The notes below the pieces were generated by a model. It had not been told where the DNA came from. It searched no databases and was given only the letters and a program-made list of their open reading frames with translations. Shown here in pieces: positions 19,464 through 27,222 of a DNA stretch of 64,000 bases. Made by a program: the position numbers and the translations under genes. This stretch comes from Amycolatopsis eburnea (GTDB lineage: Bacteria > Actinomycetota > Actinomycetes > Mycobacteriales > Pseudonocardiaceae): positions 107,996 to 171,995 of the forward strand of contig NZ_RSEC01000055.1 of assembly GCF_003937945.1 (NCBI RefSeq). The letters are read 5' to 3'. Position 1 is the first letter of the stretch. Each line of letters starts with the position of its first letter.

Positions 19464-20117
19464 ATGAACACCATGGTCGCGCTGCGCTCGGCGCACGCAC
19501 CGCCGGTGGCCCTGCGGGTTGCAGTACTGTCCTCGCCGACTCAGAACACCGTCGGGAGGACGAGGGTGGCCATAGGAGGCAGGCGGCCTAAGAAGGCCAA
19601 GGGCGAGGACCTGATTCGGCAGCTGTACGCCGAACACGGGCGGAGCCTGCTGGCCTACGCGACGAGGCTGACCGGAGATCGGGCGGCGGCCGAGGACGTG
19701 GTCCAGGAGACGCTGGTCCGGGCGTGGAAGCACGCGGACGACTTGCAGAACGACGGGAAGGGCTCGGTGCGCGGCTGGTTGCTGACCGTCGCCCGCAACC
19801 TGGTCACCGACCGGGCCCGCGCCCGGGCGGCGCGGCCCCAAGAGGTGGCCGAACCGGCCGAAGGCGTGCCGACGCCGGCCGTCGAACGCGATCACGCCCA
19901 GGGCGTGGTCGACTCGATGACCGTGCTCGGCGCGATGGACGGCCTTTCGAACGAGCACCGAGAGGTCCTGGTGGAGATCTACTACCGGGGACGGACGGTG
20001 GCCGAAGCGGCGAGAACACTCGGCGTCGCACCGGGTACCGTGAAATCAAGGTCTTACTACGCACTGAGAGCACTGAGAGCGGCGATGATTTCGAGCGGAA
20101 CGGAGGTGGCGCGATGA
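19464..20117 (+). CDS. ECF RNA polymerase sigma factor, SigL-type
   Basis: Sigma-70 of the extracytoplasmic-function class. Region 2 (LIRQLYAEHGRSLLAYATRLTGDRAAAEDVVQETLVRAWKH) and region 4 (LSNEHREVLVEIYYRGRTVAEAARTLGVAPGTVKSRSYYALRALR) are complete. The long start is ATG at 19464 (217 residues), but GTG at 19566 has the better ribosome binding site (GGGAGGA) and gives 183 residues, closer to the family norm. It overlaps the zinc-binding anti-sigma gene by four bases. Order and partner match mycobacterial sigL-rslA. Confidence 0.93.
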   Translation: MNTMVALRSAHAPPVALRVAVLSSPTQNTVGRTRVAIGGRRPKKAKGEDLIRQLYAEHGRSLLAYATRLTGDRAAAEDVVQETLVRAWKHADDLQNDGKGSVRGWLLTVARNLVTDRARARAARPQEVAEPAEGVPTPAVERDHAQGVVDSMTVLGAMDGLSNEHREVLVEIYYRGRTVAEAARTLGVAPGTVKSRSYYALRALRAAMISSGTEVAR

Positions 20118-20821
20118 ACTCGGTGGACGAGAGTCACACGCAGCTCGGCGCGTACGCCCTCGGCGCGCTCGATCCCGCGGAGGCGGCCGACTTCGAGCGG
20201 CGGCACCTGCAGACCTGCGCGCAGTGCCGGTTCGACCTGAACGAGCTCGTGGCGTTGCGCGAGTCGCTCGACGAGGTACCGCCCGAGGCGTTCCTCGACG
20301 GGCCGCCCGAAGGCGGGGACCTGCTGCTGCAGAAGACCTTGCGCCGGGTGCGCGACGAAGAGCAGGCGGCACCGGCCACCCGTTCGACGTCGAGGCGGGG
20401 CCTGGCCCTCGTCGCGGCGGCGGTGCTGGTGGTGGCCGCGCTCGGCGGCGGGGTCCTGGTGGGACGGCAGACGGCCGAGCCACCGCCCCAGGCGCTTCCC
20501 GGGCCGGAAGTGCCCGGCACGAAGACCGTCGAAGGCCGGGATCCGGCGACCGGGGTGCAGCTGACCGCGTCGGTGAGCCCGTTCCAGGGCTGGGTCCGGA
20601 CGAACGTCAGCGTGAAGGGCGTCCGAGCCGGCGAGAAGTGCCTGCTCCAGGTGGTCACCAAGGACGGCAAGGCGGTGACCGCCGGCAGCTGGCAGGTGTC
20701 GGAGAAGTGGGAGAGCCAGGGCTTCTCGCTCGACGGGTCCGCGCTGGTCGCGCCCGACGACGTCAAGTCGGTCGACATCGTCACGGTGGACGGCCGGAAA
20801 CTGGTCTCGGTCCCGGTGTGA
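20114..20821 (+). CDS. Zinc-binding anti-sigma factor, RslA-like
   Basis: A 235-residue single-pass membrane protein that should hold the preceding sigma factor inactive. The cytoplasmic part has the ZAS motif HxxxCxxC (RRHLQTCAQCRFDLNEL, ~33-45); one membrane helix (LALVAAAVLVVAALGGGVLVG, ~97-117) and an outside domain (anti-sigma-K C-terminal type, VQLTASVSPFQGWVRTNVSV) follow. Start ATG overlaps the sigma stop (ATGA), so translation is coupled. The outside domain probably senses the envelope or redox state. Confidence 0.92.
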   Translation: MNSVDESHTQLGAYALGALDPAEAADFERRHLQTCAQCRFDLNELVALRESLDEVPPEAFLDGPPEGGDLLLQKTLRRVRDEEQAAPATRSTSRRGLALVAAAVLVVAALGGGVLVGRQTAEPPPQALPGPEVPGTKTVEGRDPATGVQLTASVSPFQGWVRTNVSVKGVRAGEKCLLQVVTKDGKAVTAGSWQVSEKWESQGFSLDGSALVAPDDVKSVDIVTVDGRKLVSVPV

Positions 20822-20822
20822 C

Positions 20823-21266
20823 GTGAGGGGCGCGAACTACCGGTTCCGCAGCACGTGGCTGCTGCCGGGAACCGTGCCCGAGCGGGTGTTCGGCGTGGTC
20901 ACCGACCTCGCCGGCTACCCGCGGTGGTGGTCGGACGTCCGCGCGGTACGCCGCGTGGACGACGACACCGCCGAACTGGTCTGCCGGTCCCGGCTGCCGT
21001 TCCGGCTCGTCGTCCGGATGCACCGGGACCACCAGGACGAGCGCACGGGCCTGATGCGGGTCAGGCTCAGCGGCGACCTCGACGGGGTACTGGCCGGTGC
21101 GGTCCGCGCGGCGGGCGCGGGCACACTGCTGGAGATCACCCAGGAAGTCCAGGCTCGCAAGGAGTTGCTGCGGCGCCTCGACGCGGTGGCCCGGCCGCTG
21201 TTCCGCGCGAACCACGCGCTGATGATGCGGCGGGGCCACCGCGGCCTTTCCGCCTACCTCACCTGA
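20823..21266 (+). CDS. SRPBCC family protein
   Basis: A 147-residue protein with the START/polyketide-cyclase fold: N-terminal YRFRSTWLLPGTVPERVFGVVTDLAGYPRWWSDV, middle strands, and the long C-terminal helix RRLDAVARPLFRANHALMMRRGHRGL. Such proteins bind hydrophobic ligands. GTG start one base after the anti-sigma stop, so it is in the sigma operon. It converges with the MFS gene across a palindromic repeat. Confidence 0.87.
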   Translation: MRGANYRFRSTWLLPGTVPERVFGVVTDLAGYPRWWSDVRAVRRVDDDTAELVCRSRLPFRLVVRMHRDHQDERTGLMRVRLSGDLDGVLAGAVRAAGAGTLLEITQEVQARKELLRRLDAVARPLFRANHALMMRRGHRGLSAYLT

Positions 21267-21283
21267 TCACCCGGCCCCAAGCA

Positions 21284-21361
21284 CCCCAATGTGGCGTTGG
21301 TTGCGTCAGACGCACCCAATGTGGCGTTCGGTGCGTCCAACGCACCGAACGCCACATTGGG
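21284..21361. repeat. Compound palindromic repeat between convergent genes
   Basis: A perfect 22-bp inverted repeat (21315-21336 and 21340-21361) with the 3-base loop CCA, preceded at 21284-21306 by an imperfect direct copy of its left arm (CCAATGTGGCGTT in common) joined through the small palindrome GCGTCAGACGC. It sits between the convergent SRPBCC and MFS genes, and could act as a bidirectional terminator. It resembles the element at 3570 in position and architecture, not in sequence. Confidence 0.85.
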
Positions 21362-21366
21362 GCGCT

Positions 21367-22806
21367 TCAGGCGCGACCGGCGGTGCAGACCGCGGGCTCG
21401 GCCTCGGCAGCCGGGGCCGCGGGAGCCGGGGGAGCGGCGGCGCGGGTGCGGCGGGCCAGCACCAGTGCTCCCAGCGCCACCGCGGCTACCAGGAAGCCCG
21501 CGCTGACCCCGTACGCCAGCCGGAACCCCGCCGCCAGCGCCTCCCGGTGGTCACCACCGAGGCTCGCCGTGCGAGACGCCGCCACCGAAGCCAGCACCGC
21601 CGTGCCGATCGCCGCCCCCACCTGCTGGGTCGTGTTGATCAGCCCTGACGCCACGCCCGCGTCGGCCGCCGGGACGTCCGCCATCGCCAGCCCCATCAAC
21701 GCCGGGATTGCCGCCCCCGCGCCGAGGCCCATCACCAGCAGAGGCGGCAGGACGTCGGTGAAGTACGACCCCGACACCCGCGTCAGCAGCACCAGGCCTG
21801 CGATCACCAGGCCGAGCCCGGACAGCAGCACCGCCCGCGGCCCGAACCGCGCGGTGAGCTTGTCCGCGAGGCCGAGCGACGCCACCGCGATCACCAGCGG
21901 CACCGGCAGGAACGCGACGCCCGTGCGCAGCGCGTCGAGGCCCAGCACCTGCTGCAGGTACAGCGCGGTGACGAACTGGAAGCCGAGCATGCCGGCGACC
22001 ATCAGCACCATCACCAGGTTCGCGCCGGTCACCGCGCGGATCCGGAACAGCCGCAGCGGCAGCAGCGGCGTGCGCGCCTTCGCCTGCCGCAGCACGAACG
22101 CGGCCAGCAGGACGACCGCCGCCGCCAGCGCGCCCCACACCGCGGACGAAATCGCGTAGACGCCCAGCATCACGGCGCCGGTGACGAGCAGCGCGCCGAG
22201 CACGTCCAGGCCCGCCCGCAGCCCGGTCCGGCGGTCCGGCGCGACCACCCGGACGGCCAGCAGCAGCGCGGCCACGCCGATCGGCAGGTTGACGTAGAAC
22301 GTCCAGTGCCAGCTCAGCGCCTGCGTCAGCGCGCCGCCCGCGATCAGCCCGATCGACGCGCCCGCCGCCTGCGTGAAGCTGTAGACGCCGATCGCGCGGG
22401 CCCGGGCCCGCGGCTCCGGGTACATCGTCACGATCATCCCGAGCACCACGGCCGACGCGAGCGCCCCGCCGACGCCTTGGGCGAACCGCGAGGCGACCAG
22501 TACGCCCGCGTCCGTCGCGAGGCCCGCGACCAGGGAAGCCAGCGTGAACAGGGCCAGCCCGCCGAGGAAGACGCGGCGGCGGCCGAGCAGGTCGCCGAGC
22601 CGGCCGGAGATCAGGAGCAGGCCGCCGAAGGCGACCAGGTAGGCGGTGACCACCCAGGCGAGCCCGGCGGGCGTGAACCCGAGGTCGGCCTGGATGGCGG
22701 GCAGCGCCACCGCGACGATGCTGCTGTCCAGCACGACCATCAGCGAGGCGGCGCACAGCACCGCCAGCGCGAGGCCGCGGGAGCGGGTGGGGTGGTTCTC
22801 GGCCAT
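21367..22806 (-). CDS. MFS drug-export-type transporter (DHA2, 14 TMS)
   Basis: A 479-residue membrane protein of the EmrB/QacA drug:H+ antiporter branch. Signatures are MVVLDSSIVAVALPAIQADLGFT on helix one (motif D1 region), GRLGDLLGRRRVFLGGL (motif A) and ASRFAQGVGGALASAVVLGMI (motif B/C). About 14 hydrophobic segments. Start ATG at 22806 with GGAGGGG upstream; the frame extends further upstream but would overlap the divergent hxlR gene. Likely exports a toxic small molecule under control of that regulator. Confidence 0.93.
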   Translation of the reverse strand: MAENHPTRSRGLALAVLCAASLMVVLDSSIVAVALPAIQADLGFTPAGLAWVVTAYLVAFGGLLLISGRLGDLLGRRRVFLGGLALFTLASLVAGLATDAGVLVASRFAQGVGGALASAVVLGMIVTMYPEPRARARAIGVYSFTQAAGASIGLIAGGALTQALSWHWTFYVNLPIGVAALLLAVRVVAPDRRTGLRAGLDVLGALLVTGAVMLGVYAISSAVWGALAAAVVLLAAFVLRQAKARTPLLPLRLFRIRAVTGANLVMVLMVAGMLGFQFVTALYLQQVLGLDALRTGVAFLPVPLVIAVASLGLADKLTARFGPRAVLLSGLGLVIAGLVLLTRVSGSYFTDVLPPLLVMGLGAGAAIPALMGLAMADVPAADAGVASGLINTTQQVGAAIGTAVLASVAASRTASLGGDHREALAAGFRLAYGVSAGFLVAAVALGALVLARRTRAAAPPAPAAPAAEAEPAVCTAGRA

Positions 22807-22847
22807 CTGAGGCCCCTCCAGTCGAGTGTTCCCCCTGGTCGTCGCCA

Positions 22848-22870
22848 GGGCACTTCTTGTAACAGTGCCC
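22848..22870. promoter_or_regulatory. Operator between MFS and HxlR genes
   Basis: Perfect 7-bp arms GGGCACT and AGTGCCC (22848-22854, 22864-22870) around a 9-base A/T-richer centre (TCTTGTAAC). It lies in the 105-base divergent gap, 41 bases upstream of each start. It is a probable binding site for the HxlR-type regulator controlling both genes. Confidence 0.6.
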
Positions 22871-22911
22871 ATCATGTGTGACCATGGGAGCCCGCGTAAG
22901 GAGGCACTTCC

Positions 22912-23304
22912 ATGTCCCAGGGGAACATCGGTGTACCCGTCCAGGTCACGGAGATCGACCCGGAAAAACTCGATGTCTGCACGGTGCTGGAGGTCATCAA
23001 CCGCATCAGCGGGAAGTGGGCGATCGGCATCCTGCTGGAGGCCATCCGCGGGCCCGTGCGGTTCACCGAGCTGGAACGCGCGGTCAACGGGATCAGCCGC
23101 CGGATGCTGACGCTGACCCTGCGCAACCTCGAACGAGACGGCCTGCTGAAGCGCACCATCTACCCGACGGTGCCGCCGCGGGTCGAGTACGAAGCCACGC
23201 CGATGGCCAAGGAGCTGTACCAGTCGCTCAACGGCCTGCTCGGCTGGGCGGAACGCCACCGCGACGACATCGCCGCCGCGCGCGTGGCCTACGACGTGGC
23301 CTGA
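22912..23304 (+). CDS. HxlR family transcriptional regulator
   Basis: A 130-residue winged-helix protein with the HxlR core: CTVLEVINRISGKWAIGILLEAIRGPVRFTELERAVNGISRRMLTLTLRNLERDGLLKRTIYPTVPPRVEYEATPMAKEL. The Cys near residue 23 is at the position where redox- or electrophile-sensing HxlR proteins carry their reactive Cys; sensing here is inference. Start ATG with AAGGAGG at good spacing. Divergent from the MFS exporter. Confidence 0.92.
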   Translation: MSQGNIGVPVQVTEIDPEKLDVCTVLEVINRISGKWAIGILLEAIRGPVRFTELERAVNGISRRMLTLTLRNLERDGLLKRTIYPTVPPRVEYEATPMAKELYQSLNGLLGWAERHRDDIAAARVAYDVA

Positions 23305-23398
23305 AACGTGGATCGGGCCGCGGTGCGAGGTCGGGGAGACTCGCACCGCGGCCCGCGGTGGCTCGTGCTCAGCGGGGGCATGAGCACGAACGTCTGCG

Positions 23399-24739
23399 TT
23401 ACTTCGCGACGGCTTCGGCGGGTTCCCGCTCTTCGTCGACCATCGTGGCTTCGTCGAACGGCGCCTGCCCGGCGAACACGCGCTGGGCCTGTTCCCGGTC
23501 GAACTCCTTGGTCCAGTTCCCGATGAGGACGGTCGCGACGGCGTTGCCGGCGAAGTTCGTCAGCGCGCGGGCCTCGGACATGAACCGGTCGATGCCGAGG
23601 ATGAAGCCGACGCCGTTGACCAGTTCCGGCCGGTGCGACTGCAGGCCGCTGGCCAGGGTGGCGATGCCGGACCCGGAGACGCCCGCGGCGCCCTTCGACG
23701 CGATGATCATGAAGACCAGCAGGCCGATCTGCGCGCCGATCGACAGCGGCTCGTCCTGCGCCGCGGCGATGAACAGCGTCGCCATGGTCAGATAGATCGC
23801 GGTGCCGTCGAGGTTGAACGAGTACCCGGTGGGCACGGTGATGCCGACGACGGACTTGTCGACGCCGAGGTGCTCCATCTTCGCGATCAGCCGCGGCAGC
23901 GCCGACTCCGACGACGACGTCGAGAGGATCAGCAGGAACTCGCGGCCGAGGTAGCGCAGCAGCTTCAGGATGTTGACGCGGGCGCCGAACCACAGCACCA
24001 GCCCGAGGACCACGAACACGAAGACGAGACAGGTCGCGTAGAACCCGATCATGATCACCGCGAGGCTCTTCAACGCGGCCCAGCCGGTCGCCCCGACCAC
24101 CGCGGCGATGGCGCCGAACGCGCCGATCGGGGCGGCCCACATGATCATCGCCAGGATCCGGAAGACCAGCTTCTGGAGGTGCTCGACACCGCGCAGGATC
24201 GGGGCGCCCTTCGGGCCCAGCTTCTGCAGCGCGAACCCGACGAGCAGCGCGACCAGCAGCGTCTGCAGCACTTCGCCTTCGGTGAACGCGGAGACGAGCG
24301 TCTTCGGGATGATGCCGAGCAGGAAGTCGACCGGGCCTTCGGCGCCGGAGGCGGACTTCTGGACGCTCTTAACGTCGGCCGGGTTCAGGTGCAGCCCGGT
24401 GCCCGGGTGCAGCAGGTTGCCGACGACCAGGCCGATGGCGAGCGCGAAGGTCGACATCACGATGAAGTAGACCAGTGCCATCACACCGACCTTGCCGACC
24501 TTGGCCGCCTTGGCGACCGAGCCGACGCCGATGACGATCGTGCAGAAGATGATGGGCGAGATCATCATCTTGATCAGGTTGACGAAGCCGTCGCCGAGGG
24601 GCTTGAGGCCCTTGGCGAAGCCCGGGAAGAGGAAGCCCACCAGGATCCCGAGCAGGACCGCGACGATCACGGCCAGGTACAGGTAGTGGGTCTTGTCCCG
24701 CTTGCGCGGGGTCTCCTCGGTGGTCGGTGGGGTCGGCAC
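23399..24739 (-). CDS. dctA: C4-dicarboxylate:cation symporter, DctA-like
   Basis: A 446-residue symporter of the DAACS family that imports succinate, fumarate or malate with Na+ or H+. Family motifs are the serine-rich hairpin STSSSESALPRL, the helix-7 motif TGYSFNLDGTAIY, and ASKGAAGVSGSG for the second hairpin. Start GTG at 24739, preceded by GGAGG six bases away. It is divergent from a histidine kinase/response regulator pair of the type that commonly controls dicarboxylate transport. Confidence 0.93.
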   Translation of the reverse strand: MPTPPTTEETPRKRDKTHYLYLAVIVAVLLGILVGFLFPGFAKGLKPLGDGFVNLIKMMISPIIFCTIVIGVGSVAKAAKVGKVGVMALVYFIVMSTFALAIGLVVGNLLHPGTGLHLNPADVKSVQKSASGAEGPVDFLLGIIPKTLVSAFTEGEVLQTLLVALLVGFALQKLGPKGAPILRGVEHLQKLVFRILAMIMWAAPIGAFGAIAAVVGATGWAALKSLAVIMIGFYATCLVFVFVVLGLVLWFGARVNILKLLRYLGREFLLILSTSSSESALPRLIAKMEHLGVDKSVVGITVPTGYSFNLDGTAIYLTMATLFIAAAQDEPLSIGAQIGLLVFMIIASKGAAGVSGSGIATLASGLQSHRPELVNGVGFILGIDRFMSEARALTNFAGNAVATVLIGNWTKEFDREQAQRVFAGQAPFDEATMVDEEREPAEAVAK

Positions 24740-24889
24740 CGTTGCCTCCAGCTCAGGGGTGTTCCAGGTTGCGGCACACTGTAGGCGCACTTCGGTGACC
24801 CGGCTCACTTGTGTTCATTGAGTTCGCGCGACCGTCCCGTTCGGACACCGGGGGAGCGCGTGTGCTGGTATGAGGAGGTGCCCCCGACG

Positions 24890-26464
24890 ATGCGGTCCCG
24901 CTGGAGCCTGGCCCGCCAGCTGCTCGTGCTGCAGCTGGTGGTGCTCTGCGTGCTGGCCGGCGCCGGCAGCACGTTCGCCTACCTCGACGCGTCCCGCGCG
25001 GTGAACGAGAACGCGCGCGACCAGGTCCGCGCGGTCGCTTCGGCGGTGGCCGACGCCCCGACCGTCGCCGCCGCGGTGGCGACGGCGGACCCGAGCGCGA
25101 CGCTGCAGCCGTTCGCGGTGCGGGTGCAGGCCGACACCGGCGTCGACTTCATCACGATCATGAGCCCGGCCGGGATCCGGTACACCCACCCGAATCCGGC
25201 GCTGATCGGCCAGCACTACATCGGCACCATCGAACAGGCGCAGCACGGGCAGACCTACACCGAGACCTACACCGGCTCGCTCGGGCCGTCGGTGCGCACA
25301 GTCGTGCCGGTGTTCGAGCCGGGGCAGCGGGTGGTGGCGCTGGTCGCGGTCGGGATCACCGTCGCGGCCATTTCCGCCGAGCTGCGCGAACGGCTCTGGC
25401 CGCTGTTCGGCGTCGCCGGGGCGGTCCTGCTGGTCGGGGCGCTGGGCGGCTGGCTGATCAGTGCCCGGCTGCGGCGCCAGACCCGCGGGGTCGCGCCGGA
25501 CGAGCTGAGCAACCTCTTCGAGTACCACGAAGCCGTGCTGCACTCGGTCCGCGAGGGCGTGCTGCTCGTCGGCCGGGACGGGCGCGTCGGCCTGTGCAAC
25601 GACGGCGCGCGCACCCTCCTCGGCCTCGACGCCGACCCGGTCGGGCGCGAGCTGGCCTCGCTCGGGCTGCCGGACGAGCTGGCGCGGGCGTTCACGTCGG
25701 CGGAGAACCGGGCCGAGGAACTGCACCTGACCGACTCCCGGGTGCTGCTGGTCAGCACGACGGCCGTCCGCTCGGGCGGCCGCGCGCAGGGCACCGTCGT
25801 CGTCCTGCGCGACCACACCGAACTGCAGACGCTGACCGGGGAACTGACCACCGCGCGCGGCCTCGCGGAGGCGTTGCGGTCGCAGGCGCACGAGGCGGCG
25901 AACCGGCTGCACACGGTCGTTTCCCTGGTGGAGATCGGGAAACCCGAGCAGGCGGTGGAGTTCGCGACCGCCGAGCTCGCGCTGGCGCAGGAGCTGACCG
26001 ACCGCGTCGTCGGCGCCGTCGCCGAGCCGGTGCTGGCCGCGCTGCTGCTCGGCAAGGCCGCCGAGGCGAGCGAGCGCGGCGTCGAGCTGACCGTCACGCC
26101 GGACACCGTGATCGACGACGTCTCGCTCGGGGTCGCGGCCCGCGACCTGGTGACCATCCTCGGCAACCTCATCGACAACGGCCTCGACGCGGCGGTGCGC
26201 GGCAGCGGGCACCCGAAGGTCGTCGTCACGGCCCGCACCGAGGACGACGGCCTGCTGCTGCGCGTGGCCGACACCGGGCCCGGCGTCCCCGACGACGCCG
26301 ACGTCTTCCGCCGCGGCTGGTCGACGAAGGCGGAAGACGGCCACGGCCTCGGGCTGGCGCTGGTCGGGCAGGCGGTGCGCCGCTACGGCGGCACGGTCGA
26401 CGTCGGCCGGGACGGCGGCGCGGTGTTCACCGTCCGGCTGCCGCGGCAGGAGGCGAGCCGGTGA
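24890..26464 (+). CDS. Sensor histidine kinase, CitA/DcuS type
   Basis: A 524-residue membrane kinase. Membrane segment one ~8-30 is followed by a periplasmic-type sensory PAS (DCU/Cit) domain (~35-165; DFITIMSPAGIRYTHPNPALIGQ), membrane segment two (~170-195), a cytoplasmic PAS (VREGVLLVGRDGRVGLCND), a phosphoacceptor His in LRSQAHEAANRLHTVVSL and an ATPase with N box LGNLIDNGLDAAV, VADTGPGVP and GHGLGLALV. Start ATG at 24890 with GAGGAGG upstream. With the next gene it probably senses dicarboxylates and drives dctA. Confidence 0.94.
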   Translation: MRSRWSLARQLLVLQLVVLCVLAGAGSTFAYLDASRAVNENARDQVRAVASAVADAPTVAAAVATADPSATLQPFAVRVQADTGVDFITIMSPAGIRYTHPNPALIGQHYIGTIEQAQHGQTYTETYTGSLGPSVRTVVPVFEPGQRVVALVAVGITVAAISAELRERLWPLFGVAGAVLLVGALGGWLISARLRRQTRGVAPDELSNLFEYHEAVLHSVREGVLLVGRDGRVGLCNDGARTLLGLDADPVGRELASLGLPDELARAFTSAENRAEELHLTDSRVLLVSTTAVRSGGRAQGTVVVLRDHTELQTLTGELTTARGLAEALRSQAHEAANRLHTVVSLVEIGKPEQAVEFATAELALAQELTDRVVGAVAEPVLAALLLGKAAEASERGVELTVTPDTVIDDVSLGVAARDLVTILGNLIDNGLDAAVRGSGHPKVVVTARTEDDGLLLRVADTGPGVPDDADVFRRGWSTKAEDGHGLGLALVGQAVRRYGGTVDVGRDGGAVFTVRLPRQEASR

Positions 26465-27129
26465 TCCGGGTGCTGGTGGTGGAGGACGAGCCGGTCGCGG
26501 CCGAGGCGCACCGCGTGTACGTCGAGCGGCTCCCCGGCTTTTCGGTCGCCGGCGTGGTCCATTCCGGCGGCGACGCCCTGCGGTTCTGCGAACGCGAGCC
26601 GGTCGACCTGGTGCTGCTGGACTTCTACCTCCCCGACACGCACGGCCTGGCGGTGTGCCGGTCCCTGCGCGCGGCCGGGCTCCCGATCGACGTCATCGCC
26701 GTGACGTCGGCGCGGGACCTCGGGCTGGTGAAGGCGGCGGTGTCGGTCGGGGTGGTGCAGTACCTGCTCAAGCCGTTCACGTTCGCGACCCTGCGCGAGA
26801 AACTGGAGCGCTACGCGGAGTTCCGCGACGCCTCCGGCGAGGTGACCGGCCAGGCCGAGATCGACCGGGCCCTCGGCGCGTTGCGCACGACCGAGCAGCC
26901 GCCGCTGCCGAAGGGGATGAGCGTCCAGACCCTCGAAGCGATCCAGGACGCGCTTTCCGGCGCGGCGGAAGGCCTTTCGGCAGGCGCGGCGGCTTCGGCG
27001 ATCGGCGCGTCGCGGGTGACGGCCCGCCGGTACCTGGAGTACCTGGCGGACAACGGGATGGCCCACCGCGAGCCCCACTACGGCCAGGTCGGACGGCCGG
27101 AGGTCTGGTACCGCCTCACTCGCGTATAA
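26461..27129 (+). CDS. Response regulator, CitB/DcuR type
   Basis: A 222-residue regulator. The receiver domain (~1-125) has the acidic pair in VVEDEP, phosphoacceptor Asp in LVLLDFYLPD, Thr/Ser in IAVTSARD and Lys in YLLKPF. The C-terminus is a helix-turn-helix (GLSAGAAASAIGASRVTARRYLEYLADNGMA) like those of CitB/DctR. GTG start overlaps the kinase stop by four bases, so the two are translationally coupled. Confidence 0.94.
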   Translation: MIRVLVVEDEPVAAEAHRVYVERLPGFSVAGVVHSGGDALRFCEREPVDLVLLDFYLPDTHGLAVCRSLRAAGLPIDVIAVTSARDLGLVKAAVSVGVVQYLLKPFTFATLREKLERYAEFRDASGEVTGQAEIDRALGALRTTEQPPLPKGMSVQTLEAIQDALSGAAEGLSAGAAASAIGASRVTARRYLEYLADNGMAHREPHYGQVGRPEVWYRLTRV

Positions 27130-27140
27130 CGATCTATACG
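27123..27140. promoter_or_regulatory. Small inverted repeat over the response-regulator stop
   Basis: CGTATA and TATACG separated by ACGATC. It overlaps the stop codon of the response regulator and lies 83 bases upstream of the peptidase gene. It may be an operator or a chance A/T-rich palindrome; the A/T content stands out in this GC-rich sequence. Confidence 0.3.
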
Positions 27141-27222
27141 GCGAGCCTCCCGACTTCCGGCGGTTCCGGCGGCGCGGTGCGTGCGGTACACCGGGAAGAT
27201 CGCCGACCAGGGGAGTGCCGCC

